In this document: positions 7,817 through 15,512 of the stretch, one piece after another
Layout of the letters: every line of letters begins with the position of its first letter
How positions within the stretch are numbered: position 1 is the stretch's first letter
Assembly (NCBI GenBank): GCA_904501835.1
Contig: CAJGBW010000037.1
Span: 1-16,413, forward strand
DNA length: 16,413 nt
Direction of reading: 5' to 3'
Source of the DNA: an uncultured Bacteroidales bacterium
Lineage (GTDB): Bacteria; Bacteroidota; Bacteroidia; Bacteroidales; UBA932
Notes under the pieces: model-generated
The model's database searches: none
What the model was told of the DNA's origin: nothing
The model's input: only the letters and a program-made list of their open reading frames with translations
Position numbers and translations under genes: made by a program

Positions 7817-7843
7817 GCTTGTAGGCCTTTTCGCCGTTTCGTA

Positions 7844-8608
7844 CTATCCCAATACGACATCCAACACCATCATCAAGGCAAAGCCCAGGGCAAAACCTAT
7901 GGTGGCGATGTTGGAGTGTGCTCCTGGTGAGGCCTGGGGAATGAGTTCCTCAATCACAACATAAAGCATCGCGCCCGCTGACAGAGCCAAAAGAAAGGGG
8001 AGCAATCCCGTAATCATAGACGCGAGCAGAAGTACGACCATCGCACCTATAGGCTCGACAATGCCGCTCAAAGTGCCCATCATAAAGGATTTGCGACGCG
8101 AATTTCCCGCTGCTCTGAATGGCATGGATACGATGGCACCCTCCGGTATGTTCTGAATGGCAATGCCGATGGAAAGTGCCAAGGCACCGGCCAACGTCAT
8201 CCCTCCATTCTGAGCCATGACACCTGCCAAACTAACGCCCAGCGCCATTCCTTCGGGAAAATTGTGTATGGTTACGGCCAAGGCAAGTTTGCTCGTCTGG
8301 GAGAGTTTGCTGTGTATGCCTTCTTCCTGTCCGTCAGAGTGTAGGTGCGGAATGAGGGCGTCAAGCAAAAATAGGAGGGCAAATCCGGCGAACAGTCCCA
8401 AGGTCACCGACGTTACCGAGCCGCCAGCCATTTCCATTCCGGGAATGAGCAACGACCACACCGAGGCTGCGACCATCACGCCCGAGGCAAATCCCAGCAA
8501 GGCTTTCATCAGCCATTGGGGAATATCCTTTTTCATAAAGAGCACAAAGGCAGAGCCGAGCGTGGTGCCGGCAAACGGAATCAGTAGCGCTAAAATGAGA
8601 CTCTCCAT
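7844..8608 (-). CDS. ZIP family divalent metal transporter
   Basis: A 254-residue membrane protein with about eight hydrophobic segments. The two metal-site motifs of ZIP transporters are present: HNFPEGMALGVSLAG in helix IV and QNIPEGAIVSMPFRAAG in helix V. A His/Asp-containing loop (LIPHLHSDGQEEG) lies between helices III and IV. It is close to the ZupT/GufA-like bacterial subgroup and should import zinc or related divalent ions into the cytoplasm; which metal cannot be read from sequence. It is convergent with the cyclophilin gene (27-base gap) and divergent from the dipeptidase. No Zur or Fur box was recognised, but I could not search systematically. Confidence 0.92.
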   Translation of the reverse strand: MESLILALLIPFAGTTLGSAFVLFMKKDIPQWLMKALLGFASGVMVAASVWSLLIPGMEMAGGSVTSVTLGLFAGFALLFLLDALIPHLHSDGQEEGIHSKLSQTSKLALAVTIHNFPEGMALGVSLAGVMAQNGGMTLAGALALSIGIAIQNIPEGAIVSMPFRAAGNSRRKSFMMGTLSGIVEPIGAMVVLLLASMITGLLPFLLALSAGAMLYVVIEELIPQASPGAHSNIATIGFALGFALMMVLDVVLG

Positions 8609-8634
8609 ATCCGAAATCCATAATCTATTTCACG

Positions 8635-8663
8635 CAAAGGTAATGAAAAAGCATTGTTTGCAA
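8635..8663 (-). promoter_or_regulatory. Promoter of the ZIP transporter
   Basis: Minus strand TTG (complement of 8661-8663), an 18-base gap, then TACCTTTG (complement of 8635-8642). The ZIP start codon lies 27 bases downstream. Confidence 0.62.
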
Positions 8664-8672
8664 TAATTTTCT

Positions 8673-8680
8673 TAACTTTG
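8673..8680 (+). promoter_or_regulatory. -7 element of the dipeptidase promoter
   Basis: TAACTTTG matches the Bacteroides -7 consensus and sits 18 bases before the start at 8699. No well-spaced -33 TTTG is seen; the nearest TTG is at 8654-8656 (16-base gap). It overlaps the divergent ZIP promoter region. Confidence 0.5.
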
Positions 8681-8698
8681 AGAAACTCACAGAATCTT

Positions 8699-10063
8699 AT
8701 GCAGACTTATATTTTACAGAATAAAGCCCGTTTCATGGAAGAGTTGTTCGGGCTTCTTCGTATCCCTTCTGTCAGCGCCCAGGAGGTCCATAAAGGAGAT
8801 ATGGGACGTTGCGCCCAGGCGCTTGTCGATTTGTTGATGCAGGCGGGAGCTTCTTCGGCTGCCGTATATCCCACCAGTGGGCATCCTGTAGTCTTTGGTC
8901 AAAAAATCATTGACCCTTCGGCGCCCACCGTTTTGGTGTATGGACATTATGACGTGCAACCGCCCGAACCCCTTGAAAAATGGCGTACAGATCCTTTTGA
9001 GCCTGTAATTTTGCCCGATCCGAATACGGGAGAGGAGGCTATCTATGCCCGCGGAGCCAACGACGACAAAGGCCAACTCTTCATGCACATCAAGGCTTTT
9101 GAGTATTTGTTGCAAAGCGGGAAACTGCGCCACAATGTCAAATTCATTTTCGAGGGAGAAGAGGAAATCGGCAGCCCTTCTTTGCCTGCTTGGGTGCAAG
9201 CCAATAAAGAAATGCTGGCGGCCGACGTGATTTTGGTGTCTGATACCACGATGATTTCCGAAAAGGTGCCCTCTATCAATTGCGGAATGCGAGGGCTTGC
9301 TTATCTGGAATTGACCGTGACAGGCCCCAACAAGGATTTACATTCCGGTCATTACGGCGGTGCCATAGCCAATCCTATCCAGGTTTTGAGTGAAATGATT
9401 GCCTCTTTGCTTGATGCAGATGGGCGTGTCGCCATTCCCGGCTTCTATGATGAGGTGGTCGAACTGTCAGCCGCAGACAGAGCCATGCTTTCGCGTGCAC
9501 CCTTTGATTTGGACGAATACAAGGCCTTTTTGGATATTGCAGAGGTAAGAGGGGAGGAAGGCTATTCCACTTTGGAACGTACCGGCATCCGTCCTTGTCT
9601 GGATGTATGTGGTATCTGGGGCGGATACACCGGACAGGGAGCCAAGACCGTGCTGCCCTCGACCGCACACGCTAAAATTTCCATGCGTCTGGTGCCCAAT
9701 CAGAAATCCGAGGTCATCACCGAACTGCTGGCAGCCCATTTGCGTAAAATTGCTCCTGATACGGTCAAAGTGGATATTCAACTCCACGAAGGAGGCGACG
9801 GCTTCTTGATTCCCATTACCTCGCCGGCTTATCAAGCCGCAGCCAAAGCCATGCAGGAAGTCTATGGCATCGAGCCCGTACCTTCTCGCGGTGGCGGCTC
9901 CATTCCCGTCTTGGCGCAAATGCAGAAAATCCTTGGCATTGACCCCCTCCTGATGGGCTTTGGTCTCGAACGCGACACCATTCACTCTCCCAACGAAAGC
10001 TACCTCCTCAGCCAATTCTACGCCGGCCTCCGCTCCATCGCCCTCTTTTATCAGTATTATTAG
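8699..10063 (+). CDS. M20 family dipeptidase
   Basis: A 454-residue cytosolic metallopeptidase of the carnosinase/PepV/DUG1 branch. The di-metal site is visible: H83 and the following Asp in VYGHYDVQPPEPLEKW, the bridging Asp in ARGANDDKGQ (about 122), catalytic and ligand glutamates in FEGEEEIGSPSL (about 154-156), a ligand Asp in LVSDTTM, and the C-terminal His in RDTIHSPNE. The lid domain begins with the GMRGLAYLELTVTGP and DLHSGHYGG blocks. It should hydrolyse di- or short peptides. I start at 8699 because the 15 upstream in-frame codons cover the promoter -7 element. It converges on the GDPD gene with only 16 bases between stops. Confidence 0.93.
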   Translation: MQTYILQNKARFMEELFGLLRIPSVSAQEVHKGDMGRCAQALVDLLMQAGASSAAVYPTSGHPVVFGQKIIDPSAPTVLVYGHYDVQPPEPLEKWRTDPFEPVILPDPNTGEEAIYARGANDDKGQLFMHIKAFEYLLQSGKLRHNVKFIFEGEEEIGSPSLPAWVQANKEMLAADVILVSDTTMISEKVPSINCGMRGLAYLELTVTGPNKDLHSGHYGGAIANPIQVLSEMIASLLDADGRVAIPGFYDEVVELSAADRAMLSRAPFDLDEYKAFLDIAEVRGEEGYSTLERTGIRPCLDVCGIWGGYTGQGAKTVLPSTAHAKISMRLVPNQKSEVITELLAAHLRKIAPDTVKVDIQLHEGGDGFLIPITSPAYQAAAKAMQEVYGIEPVPSRGGGSIPVLAQMQKILGIDPLLMGFGLERDTIHSPNESYLLSQFYAGLRSIALFYQYY

Positions 10064-10079
10064 GGTAGGGCCTTCTTTT

Positions 10080-12365
10080 TTATCTTAAGCCTTTTTTCCG
10101 TAGGTAGGCGGCGATGAGTTCGCAGTAATCCGTCTGTATGTAATCTGTCTCGGACTCGATGAATCTGTCAATATAGATGTGATTGCCTGCCAAGGTCTGG
10201 GCATCATAATTCAGTATGTTCGAATATGTCAGCCTGCCTTTTGCCCTGACTTCCTTGGCCAGAGGATTGCATTCCAGCCAATCATAGAAACCATATTGGA
10301 ACAACTTAGCTGCATCATATCGTGCATACTGGTCCGCATCTGAAGACGTGCTGATATAAGGATGAAGGGCGATAGAGCTGTCAAGCCTCTGATACTCCTC
10401 AGCAGCCTTGCCTCCGCAGAAGAGCATCACCTGATCCTGCATGCCAGTATTCTGAATAACCTTGGCAAGGTCTGCCGGAACAGCGATATGCTTCAAGTCC
10501 AGGTTGATATAGATCTTATCCTTGCACTCCCTCAAGGCCTCCTCAAGTGTAGGAACCCGGACCGGCTTTCCTTCCTCCAGATAAACCACTCCGGCTCGGT
10601 CCATGTTGAAAGAACGAAGCTGCTCAAGAGTATAGTCCGCGACTTTGCCTGTGCCGTCTGTAGAAGCATCGATAGTCTCATCGTGCATAAGCACAAGATG
10701 ACCGTCTTTTGTTGTCCTCACATCCAGTTCGACCATATCGGCCCCCATTTCCACAGCTTTGCGGATCGCGGCCAGCGAGTTATCCGGCACTCCGGCAGCA
10801 ATTCCGGCACAAGTGTTGGCCCTGTGGGCAACAATATAGACCTTGCTGCGAGGCTTTGTCCCCGCTTGAGCAGCAATAAGTTCATCAAAAAATGATGTCA
10901 AGGTCTGCCCCTTCTTCATAGCCTCAGACATAAGGCTCGGATATGGAGTGATGTCAACTTCCTGAACCGGTTCCGGTTTGCTCTCATCTATCACAAGCCC
11001 CCTCTGCCGTCCCGTATGACGCGGACCGCCTCCAATCATCGGCCAATCCGACTTTGCCGCGCCCTTGCACCAACCGCTGCTCAGGCAGATGACTCCGCCA
11101 TAGGACAATGAAGACTTGTCAGTGAAGCAGGTATATATCTTCCCGTCATCGCCGATTACTGCCGAGCACCAGACCTTCGCAGAATCCATGGCTGCATAAA
11201 TATCGCTGTAACGGCTGTCCGAGCGGATCAATGAGACGAGATTGACCTTCTCCTTCAGCACACATGTGCCGGAAGCATAGTCAGGTTTCACAATATAATA
11301 CCAGCCGTCTTCAGTAAAGAAATGGATATTCCCTGCCTTATCGACTGCCGGAGATCCGGGAACATTTCCAGATATATTATATCTCGCCTTGATCTGTGAA
11401 GACAACGGATCGACTATCACAATTCCACCATTTGATTGTCCCTCCTCTGAGTTCAGTGGTGCAACAATATAATCTTCCCTGGTTGTCACCACACTTCCCT
11501 GATCCTGAAGGGCTGTATCCGAAATGCGCACCAGAGACACCTGAGTGCCTTTTGTCGCATCAACTGCATATACCTTAGTAGATGTACGGTCTGTCATTAT
11601 TCCTATGATGCAATCAGTACCTCCGACATTCATGCAGCCAAGTGCGGAGATGCTGTTGGTCACAGACTTGGAGCGCGGAGTCATGAATTCGTTCCAATAG
11701 TAAAGCGAACCGTCCTCTTCCCAATCCAGTTTTGCCCTGGATGCACCCCAGATACCATACTGACCGCCGGACCAATGAACCAAACCGGCATTGGAGAGAA
11801 CTATTCCGGAACGTCCTCCGCCTGTAGGGCCGCTGCCACCCGAAGTCACATAGCCCTTGCGAGTACCATCTGCCTTGCTCACAGCCAGAACTGTTCCCGT
11901 CGCTCCATTGTTGCCGATATAGATATTTGATTTTCCTATAGCAGCCATTCCACCCTGAATCGATGCCTTGTGGGCAGAACCCTGATTCCAGAAATCTGAG
12001 AAGGTCCACTTTCTTGAACCGTCGGGATTGAATGCTACGCAGCTCGCCATGCCTCTGGAGGACCCTGTGGCGATATACACTGTCTCGTCATCATCTATAG
12101 AAGGGGTCGCATAGACCATGCTTCTGTTTTCGGGGTCGGATATGATTTCCTCCTTCCAGAGAAGCGAGCCGTCTTCATCGAACTTGTACAGAATATCTCT
12201 GTCCGTGGCCGCATACACAGAGCCGTCCGTCGCCACTGCTGGAGCAGAAGCAGTATTATAACCATCCATATGACCGACCCATTCCAGAGAGACGGAAGGG
12301 TCCGAAACTACATTACATGATACCACAGCCCATATCAGAGCCAGAACTGCCGTTAATTTTCTCAT
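10080..12365 (-). CDS. Lipoprotein with PQQ-like beta-propeller and glycerophosphodiester phosphodiesterase domain
   Basis: From the ATG at 12365 this is 761 residues. A lipoprotein signal ends at Cys17 (LALIWAVVSCN). Residues about 25-470 carry repeated propeller blades of the PQQ/PQQ-like type (GSVYAATDRDILYKFDEDGS, ETVYIATGSSRG, NIYIGNNGATGTVLAVSKAD, GKIYTCFTDKSSLSYGGV). After a linker, residues about 515-755 form a GDPD domain: VAHRANTCAG with the catalytic HR, MVELDVRTTKDGHLVLMHDE with metal-binding Glu/Asp and the second catalytic His, and YINLDLKH. Such enzymes cleave glycerophosphodiesters into glycerol-3-phosphate and an alcohol. The propeller may bind a surface substrate or partner (inference). 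It overlaps the small ORF upstream by ATGA, so translation is probably coupled. The domain pairing is unusual compared with the typical GDPD of about 250-350 residues. Confidence 0.85.
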   Translation of the reverse strand: MRKLTAVLALIWAVVSCNVVSDPSVSLEWVGHMDGYNTASAPAVATDGSVYAATDRDILYKFDEDGSLLWKEEIISDPENRSMVYATPSIDDDETVYIATGSSRGMASCVAFNPDGSRKWTFSDFWNQGSAHKASIQGGMAAIGKSNIYIGNNGATGTVLAVSKADGTRKGYVTSGGSGPTGGGRSGIVLSNAGLVHWSGGQYGIWGASRAKLDWEEDGSLYYWNEFMTPRSKSVTNSISALGCMNVGGTDCIIGIMTDRTSTKVYAVDATKGTQVSLVRISDTALQDQGSVVTTREDYIVAPLNSEEGQSNGGIVIVDPLSSQIKARYNISGNVPGSPAVDKAGNIHFFTEDGWYYIVKPDYASGTCVLKEKVNLVSLIRSDSRYSDIYAAMDSAKVWCSAVIGDDGKIYTCFTDKSSLSYGGVICLSSGWCKGAAKSDWPMIGGGPRHTGRQRGLVIDESKPEPVQEVDITPYPSLMSEAMKKGQTLTSFFDELIAAQAGTKPRSKVYIVAHRANTCAGIAAGVPDNSLAAIRKAVEMGADMVELDVRTTKDGHLVLMHDETIDASTDGTGKVADYTLEQLRSFNMDRAGVVYLEEGKPVRVPTLEEALRECKDKIYINLDLKHIAVPADLAKVIQNTGMQDQVMLFCGGKAAEEYQRLDSSIALHPYISTSSDADQYARYDAAKLFQYGFYDWLECNPLAKEVRAKGRLTYSNILNYDAQTLAGNHIYIDRFIESETDYIQTDYCELIAAYLRKKGLR

Positions 12366-12508
12366 ATTATACATTTTATTGCAATAAACACCACCTGCTG
12401 AGGTGTCGGAGTCACCCCATAGGGGGCAGGATCAGGTGTATCCCAACCCTGAGTGCAACCTGCAAGGGTAAATAAAAACGATGCAAAGAGATAATAAAAC
12501 TTATTCAT
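12362..12508 (-). CDS. 48-residue lipoprotein ORF, probable truncated front of an alpha-L-fucosidase
   Basis: The frame encodes a lipoprotein signal (MNKFYYLFASFLFTLAGC, lipobox LAGC, Cys18) and then TQGWDTPDPAPYGVTPTPQQ before ending in a short hydrophobic, unrelated-looking tail. The PYG.TPTPQQV segment resembles, from memory, the start of the mature part of Bacteroidota GH29-like alpha-L-fucosidases, where a Trp-containing helix and IHFG follow; none of that is present. Its stop overlaps the start of the GDPD lipoprotein (ATGA). It may be a real small lipoprotein, or a relic that now serves as a translated leader for the gene below. I cannot tell which without a homology search. Confidence 0.5.
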   Translation of the reverse strand: MNKFYYLFASFLFTLAGCTQGWDTPDPAPYGVTPTPQQVVFIAIKCII

Positions 12509-12523
12509 AATGTAAAAATAGGG

Positions 12524-13804
12524 CTATAGATTTAGGAGAAGATGTGGGGCTATTGCATCAATCATGCTCTGAGGTACTCCACATTCCTTGGCAAGAACTG
12601 GCCATCCCGATGCCACTTCACAGATTTGATCTATAATCTCGGTGGCGTTCTTTATGTTGTTCACGGCCGCACATTCCAATAAGTCCTTTCTTGTCAGGTT
12701 GTCAAACTTGCCGTTGATGGACATCTGGTGAGTCTTTGTCCAAGCTCCATTTGGATTATATGCGAATCCTATATCGTAGGCCGGTGAAAGCCTCCACTGA
12801 CCATCGTGGTCCATCAGGAATGAGATATTTTTCGTGTGGTCATCTTGATTCCGCAAAACCACATTGAATACTATTCTACGGAACATTTCCTGAGCCTGAG
12901 AATAGGGTAGACGGAGCCTTCTCATGACATTGAAAGCCTGCTCATAGGAGTATCCTCTCTGTAGTTTGAAGTCATAGTGAGCTATGCCACAGAGAGTCTG
13001 CATGTGAATCTTCCTGCCGTTTTCTCTGTCGAATCTCTTGGTAAGAAAATGCGCTCTGCCATTTTCTTCTATCAATGAACAGTCAGTCATATCGATACCG
13101 CATTTTTTGACGAGCTCCGAGAATGAATATTCCAAACGGCCGTAATTCTCTGTCTCCTTGAATCCTACTTCTGCGCTGACTCCATCCAGTTTGATAAGAT
13201 AATAATCAAACCCTTTCGGAGCGCTAATCTGTCCTGAACGGACCTCGCCGGTTTGTTTGTTGTATGCTATGATCGCCTTTGCTCTCTGACCTCCGGCGGA
13301 TGTTCCAAGACGGAGAATTTCCGCTATTGCTGCCTTCCTGTCAGTATCCAGATTCACTCCGAACCATTCTTTCTTTGACAGTGCCTCTCTAGCTACGTCT
13401 ACTAGAGAGTCAATCTCAAACTTCATGTTCTCGTCTGTTGCCGGACCAGTTGCCGGTTCAAACTCCAAGGCGCCCATGCACCTTTGTCCGAGGAAGCACA
13501 AAGTCTCGATGGGATTGCCAGATGTCCTTCCGGTAAGTGTAAGCCATTGGTCAAACAAGGCTCGTCCATATGTGTCCGGGAGTGAGTCAGCAAGCATTCC
13601 CGGAAGTCCATTGAATGTGTCTCTGTTCAGATTGCCAAAGGAATAGATTCGTCCCTGCTGGACAGGCATCATGATAGGGGATGGCTCTATGCCTTTAGTC
13701 GCAAACTCATGGTCATATTCAAACCTCGCTACATTATATGATTCGTCCCACTGGAATGTACCCATGTCCATTCCAAAGAGTTTTACTTTTGCTACATCTA
13801 CCAT
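12524..13804 (-). CDS. hipA: HipA-like serine/threonine kinase toxin
   Basis: A 426-residue protein with an N-terminal HipA domain (about 1-110, FGNLNRDTFNGLPGMLADSLPD) and a C-terminal kinase domain. GTSAGGQRAKA at 167-177 is the glycine-rich nucleotide loop containing the likely regulatory serine. The catalytic loop RNQDDHTKN is at 318-326 and the metal-binding SPAYDIGF at 340-347. All key residues are present, so it should be an active kinase. E. coli HipA phosphorylates GltX and causes dormancy; the target here is unknown. It overlaps the hipB-like gene by 7 bases. Length is slightly below the E. coli protein (440), as in other Bacteroidota members. Confidence 0.92.
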   Translation of the reverse strand: MVDVAKVKLFGMDMGTFQWDESYNVARFEYDHEFATKGIEPSPIMMPVQQGRIYSFGNLNRDTFNGLPGMLADSLPDTYGRALFDQWLTLTGRTSGNPIETLCFLGQRCMGALEFEPATGPATDENMKFEIDSLVDVAREALSKKEWFGVNLDTDRKAAIAEILRLGTSAGGQRAKAIIAYNKQTGEVRSGQISAPKGFDYYLIKLDGVSAEVGFKETENYGRLEYSFSELVKKCGIDMTDCSLIEENGRAHFLTKRFDRENGRKIHMQTLCGIAHYDFKLQRGYSYEQAFNVMRRLRLPYSQAQEMFRRIVFNVVLRNQDDHTKNISFLMDHDGQWRLSPAYDIGFAYNPNGAWTKTHQMSINGKFDNLTRKDLLECAAVNNIKNATEIIDQICEVASGWPVLAKECGVPQSMIDAIAPHLLLNL

Positions 13805-14142
13805 TCAGATTCCTCCTTGACGATTTTAAGTTTACCTCCGGCACGCTTGCGAGTCTTCTGCTTTGCCTTGTTTACCATTTCATAGTATTTACTTGGGCTG
13901 AGCTGTTCCTCCTCAAAAAGCGTACTGATAGATTCCAACATTCCAAGAGTTCGCAATATGCGAAGCAGAGTGTCGAATGAGCCTATCTCACCGTTCTCGA
14001 CCTTCTTTACTGAGGATAAAGAAATGGAGGAGGCTTCTGCTAAACTCTGCTGAGTGATGTTTCTTTTTAGCCTTATAGCCTTTAATTTCTCTCCGATACG
14101 TTTGCTTAATAGAGCGTCAGAGAGTGTGTAAATGTCATTCAT
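13798..14142 (-). CDS. hipB: HipB-like helix-turn-helix antitoxin/repressor
   Basis: A 114-residue protein with a Cro/C1-type HTH at about residues 11-65: IGEKLKAIRLKRNITQQSLAEASSISLSSVKKVENGEIGSFDTLLRILRTLG, split here only by the family pattern. The tail (about 85-114) is strongly basic and longer than in E. coli HipB, and may contact HipA or DNA. It is the first gene of the pair and overlaps hipA. It should repress its own promoter together with HipA; a symmetric set of hexamers covers that promoter. Confidence 0.88.
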   Translation of the reverse strand: MNDIYTLSDALLSKRIGEKLKAIRLKRNITQQSLAEASSISLSSVKKVENGEIGSFDTLLRILRTLGMLESISTLFEEEQLSPSKYYEMVNKAKQKTRKRAGGKLKIVKEESEW

Positions 14143-14157
14143 GATAGCTTAATATTA

Positions 14158-14207
14158 AACTATTACAACGCAAATATAGTTATTATAGTTTAATTTACAA
14201 CTATTAC
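14158..14207 (-). promoter_or_regulatory. hipBA promoter with candidate HipB operators
   Basis: On the minus strand TTG (complement of 14198-14200), a 19-base gap and TATATTTG (complement of 14171-14178) form the promoter. Four copies of one hexamer surround it: AACTAT at 14158-14163 and 14199-14204, ATAGTT at 14176-14181 and 14185-14190. The outer and inner copies form two inverted pairs. A longer inverted pair is TAAACTAT (14156-14163) with ATAGTTTA (14185-14192). This arrangement fits autorepression by HipB. Confidence 0.6.
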
Positions 14208-14272
14208 GCTTGATATTAATTCAGTACAAATATCCTTATAGAATCGGATTTGATTAGGATAGGGCATTATAT

Positions 14273-14310
14273 AAAAATGGGATGGCTAGCATTGATAGTC
14301 ATCCCATTTT
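14273..14310 (-). terminator. Terminator of the small exported-protein operon
   Basis: AAAATGGGATG at 14274-14284 pairs perfectly over 11 bases with CATCCCATTTT at 14300-14310, with a 15-base loop. On the minus strand it ends in TTTTTATAT, fitting a Rho-independent terminator 10 bases after the last small gene. It may also act on the plus strand. Confidence 0.75.
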
Positions 14311-14320
14311 GTGATAATTT

Positions 14321-14581
14321 TTATCGTCTTGCTGGTTTAGATCGGTCAACGACCCTTTTTCCCGCGCGTCCATTCTTATTGCTACTACCGCTTCTGCTTT
14401 TCATGGGTTTTGTTTTTCCCCCAGGAGTAGTGGCTCTGTCTTGTGATAAAGTTTGTTCGGAATTGGTTGAATAATATTCCGCAATAATACTTTCACTTTG
14501 AGGGTTATTACCCGCAATCAAATTGGTGGAGCTGGTCAATATCAGCATCGCGATAATTGAAAGGAATAATGTTTTTTTCAT
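14321..14581 (-). CDS. Small exported basic protein, unknown function
   Basis: An 86-residue product with a signal peptide (MKKTLFLSIIAMLILTSSTN, likely cleavage after LIA at residue 23). The mature part starts acidic/neutral (NNPQSESIIAEYYSTNSEQ) and ends in a Gly/Ser/Lys/Arg-rich tail of about 36 residues (GGKTKPMKSRSGSSNKNGR and on to KPARR) with many basic residues and no Cys. The tail looks unstructured and could bind nucleic acid, lipid A or another polyanion, or be a processed cationic peptide (speculation). I do not recognise the family. It lies 16 bases after the 124-residue gene and just before a terminator. Confidence 0.6.
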   Translation of the reverse strand: MKKTLFLSIIAMLILTSSTNLIAGNNPQSESIIAEYYSTNSEQTLSQDRATTPGGKTKPMKSRSGSSNKNGRAGKRVVDRSKPARR

Positions 14582-14597
14582 ACGTTTATACTTTTAA

Positions 14598-14972
14598 TTA
14601 TTCGCACCTTGCTCCCTCTACTGTAATTGATTCGATACTAGTGACTTCTTTCCCACCGTCACTCCTATGTGCTGTTAGCCTTATTGTCTTAGTATTACTC
14701 ATATTAGGATCTGCACCAACACCAAAAGATTGTGTTTTGTAGTGGCCACTAGAATTTGCCTTTGAATACCCGTATTTTACAAAAAATTTAAAACTTACAC
14801 GAGTATTTGCATCGCTATCAATCGATAATTGAACGGTGCCATCCGGACTCCAATCTATAACCGACACATATACGGTAGAGTTGGTACCTATAACTTTGCA
14901 AGCTCCTGTTTGAGCATTTGCTGAAATTGTGATTGCACAGAATGCAATAAGCATAAATAAAATCTTTTTCAT
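14598..14972 (-). CDS. Small exported protein with two cysteines, unknown function
   Basis: A 124-residue product with a clear signal peptide (MKKILFMLIAFCAITISANA, cleavage before QTGAC). The mature part of 104 residues alternates hydrophobic and polar residues in short stretches (STVYVSVIDWS, TVQLSIDSD, RVSFKFFVKYGYS, KTIRLTAHRS, ITVEGARC), suggesting an all-beta fold. Its only cysteines, Cys25 and Cys123, sit at the two ends and could close a disulfide. No known motif is recognised. It is the middle gene of three in the same direction. Confidence 0.65.
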   Translation of the reverse strand: MKKILFMLIAFCAITISANAQTGACKVIGTNSTVYVSVIDWSPDGTVQLSIDSDANTRVSFKFFVKYGYSKANSSGHYKTQSFGVGADPNMSNTKTIRLTAHRSDGGKEVTSIESITVEGARCE

Positions 14973-15034
14973 AAATAGTTAAAATTAAATGTGATAATAA
15001 TTGATATTGAGGAATACCCCTTTTTTCTAATAGT

Positions 15035-15184
15035 TTAATATTGGTCAATTATGTTTCTTATGAGTGTTCCTGCTCCGTAACCAACATTATAAGCATCTTC
15101 ATTTGACATGTTTGAGAATACTCCGCATGAAACAGTAGATAACATCGTAAAAGCCAATGCAAGTAAAAGTAAAATCTTTTTCAT
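15035..15184 (-). CDS. 49-residue lipoprotein, unknown function
   Basis: This short frame starts at the ATG complementary to 15182-15184 and ends with TAA at 15035-15037. It has a lipoprotein signal (MKKILLLLLALAFTMLSTVS, with Cys20 after STVS) and a short mature part, GVFSNMSNEDAYNVGYGAGT, ending in LIRNIIDQY. The small size, glycine pattern (YNVGYGAG) and lipid anchor suggest a membrane-associated peptide. It is the first gene of the leftward trio and is preceded by the long leader. Evidence that it is real: the textbook lipobox and same start style (MKKIL) as the next genes; against: very short. Confidence 0.55.
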   Translation of the reverse strand: MKKILLLLALAFTMLSTVSCGVFSNMSNEDAYNVGYGAGTLIRNIIDQY

Positions 15185-15266
15185 AATCTTATTTTTTTAT
15201 TCGTTCCTACTCATTTAACGGCATTTCGAAAACTCCGTGTTCCATATTTTTAACATTAATACACAC

Positions 15267-15507
15267 AAAAAAAGCGCGGAACAATTTAGAATCCTCGCTT
15301 TGCGGTGTTTGGCGTAACCTCGACAAAAGAATAACTAAAAAGTCCGCGCAACTTGCACGAACGTTCTAACCATATTCCTCTTTGTCTTTATAATAGTCGC
15401 CAAACTTTCAAAGCAAAAGAATAAAGCTAAACGCTTTTCCAAAATATTATAAGTGCATATCTCTTATATGCTGAATACTCCCATAGGCAAATAATTAATT
15501 AGTTTAT
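15267..15507 (-). ncRNA. Candidate structured leader RNA or sRNA before the small-protein operon
   Basis: No gene is seen here. From the promoter at 15514-15544 the transcript would start near 15507 and contain two long-range perfect pairings: GTTTGGCG (complement of 15398-15405) with CGCCAAAC (complement of 15307-15314), and GCGCGGA (complement of 15343-15349) with TCCGCGC (complement of 15274-15280). The second stem is followed by seven U (15273-15267), like a terminator. The two pairings cross, so they either form a pseudoknot or exclude each other. I recall similar sequence from Bacteroidales intergenic regions but cannot name a family. Confidence 0.35.
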
Positions 15508-15512
15508 TTGCC
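15486..15512. repeat. Inverted repeat at the leader transcription start
   Basis: GGCAAATAA at 15486-15494 is a perfect inverted match to TTATTTGCC at 15504-15512, 9-base spacer. It covers the predicted start site of the leftward transcript, so it could be a repressor site or a 5' hairpin. Confidence 0.5.

Noticed and set aside
7810..7830. Possible terminator AGGC-loop-GCCTTTT after the cyclophilin gene
   Set aside because: The stem has only four base pairs; too weak to support.
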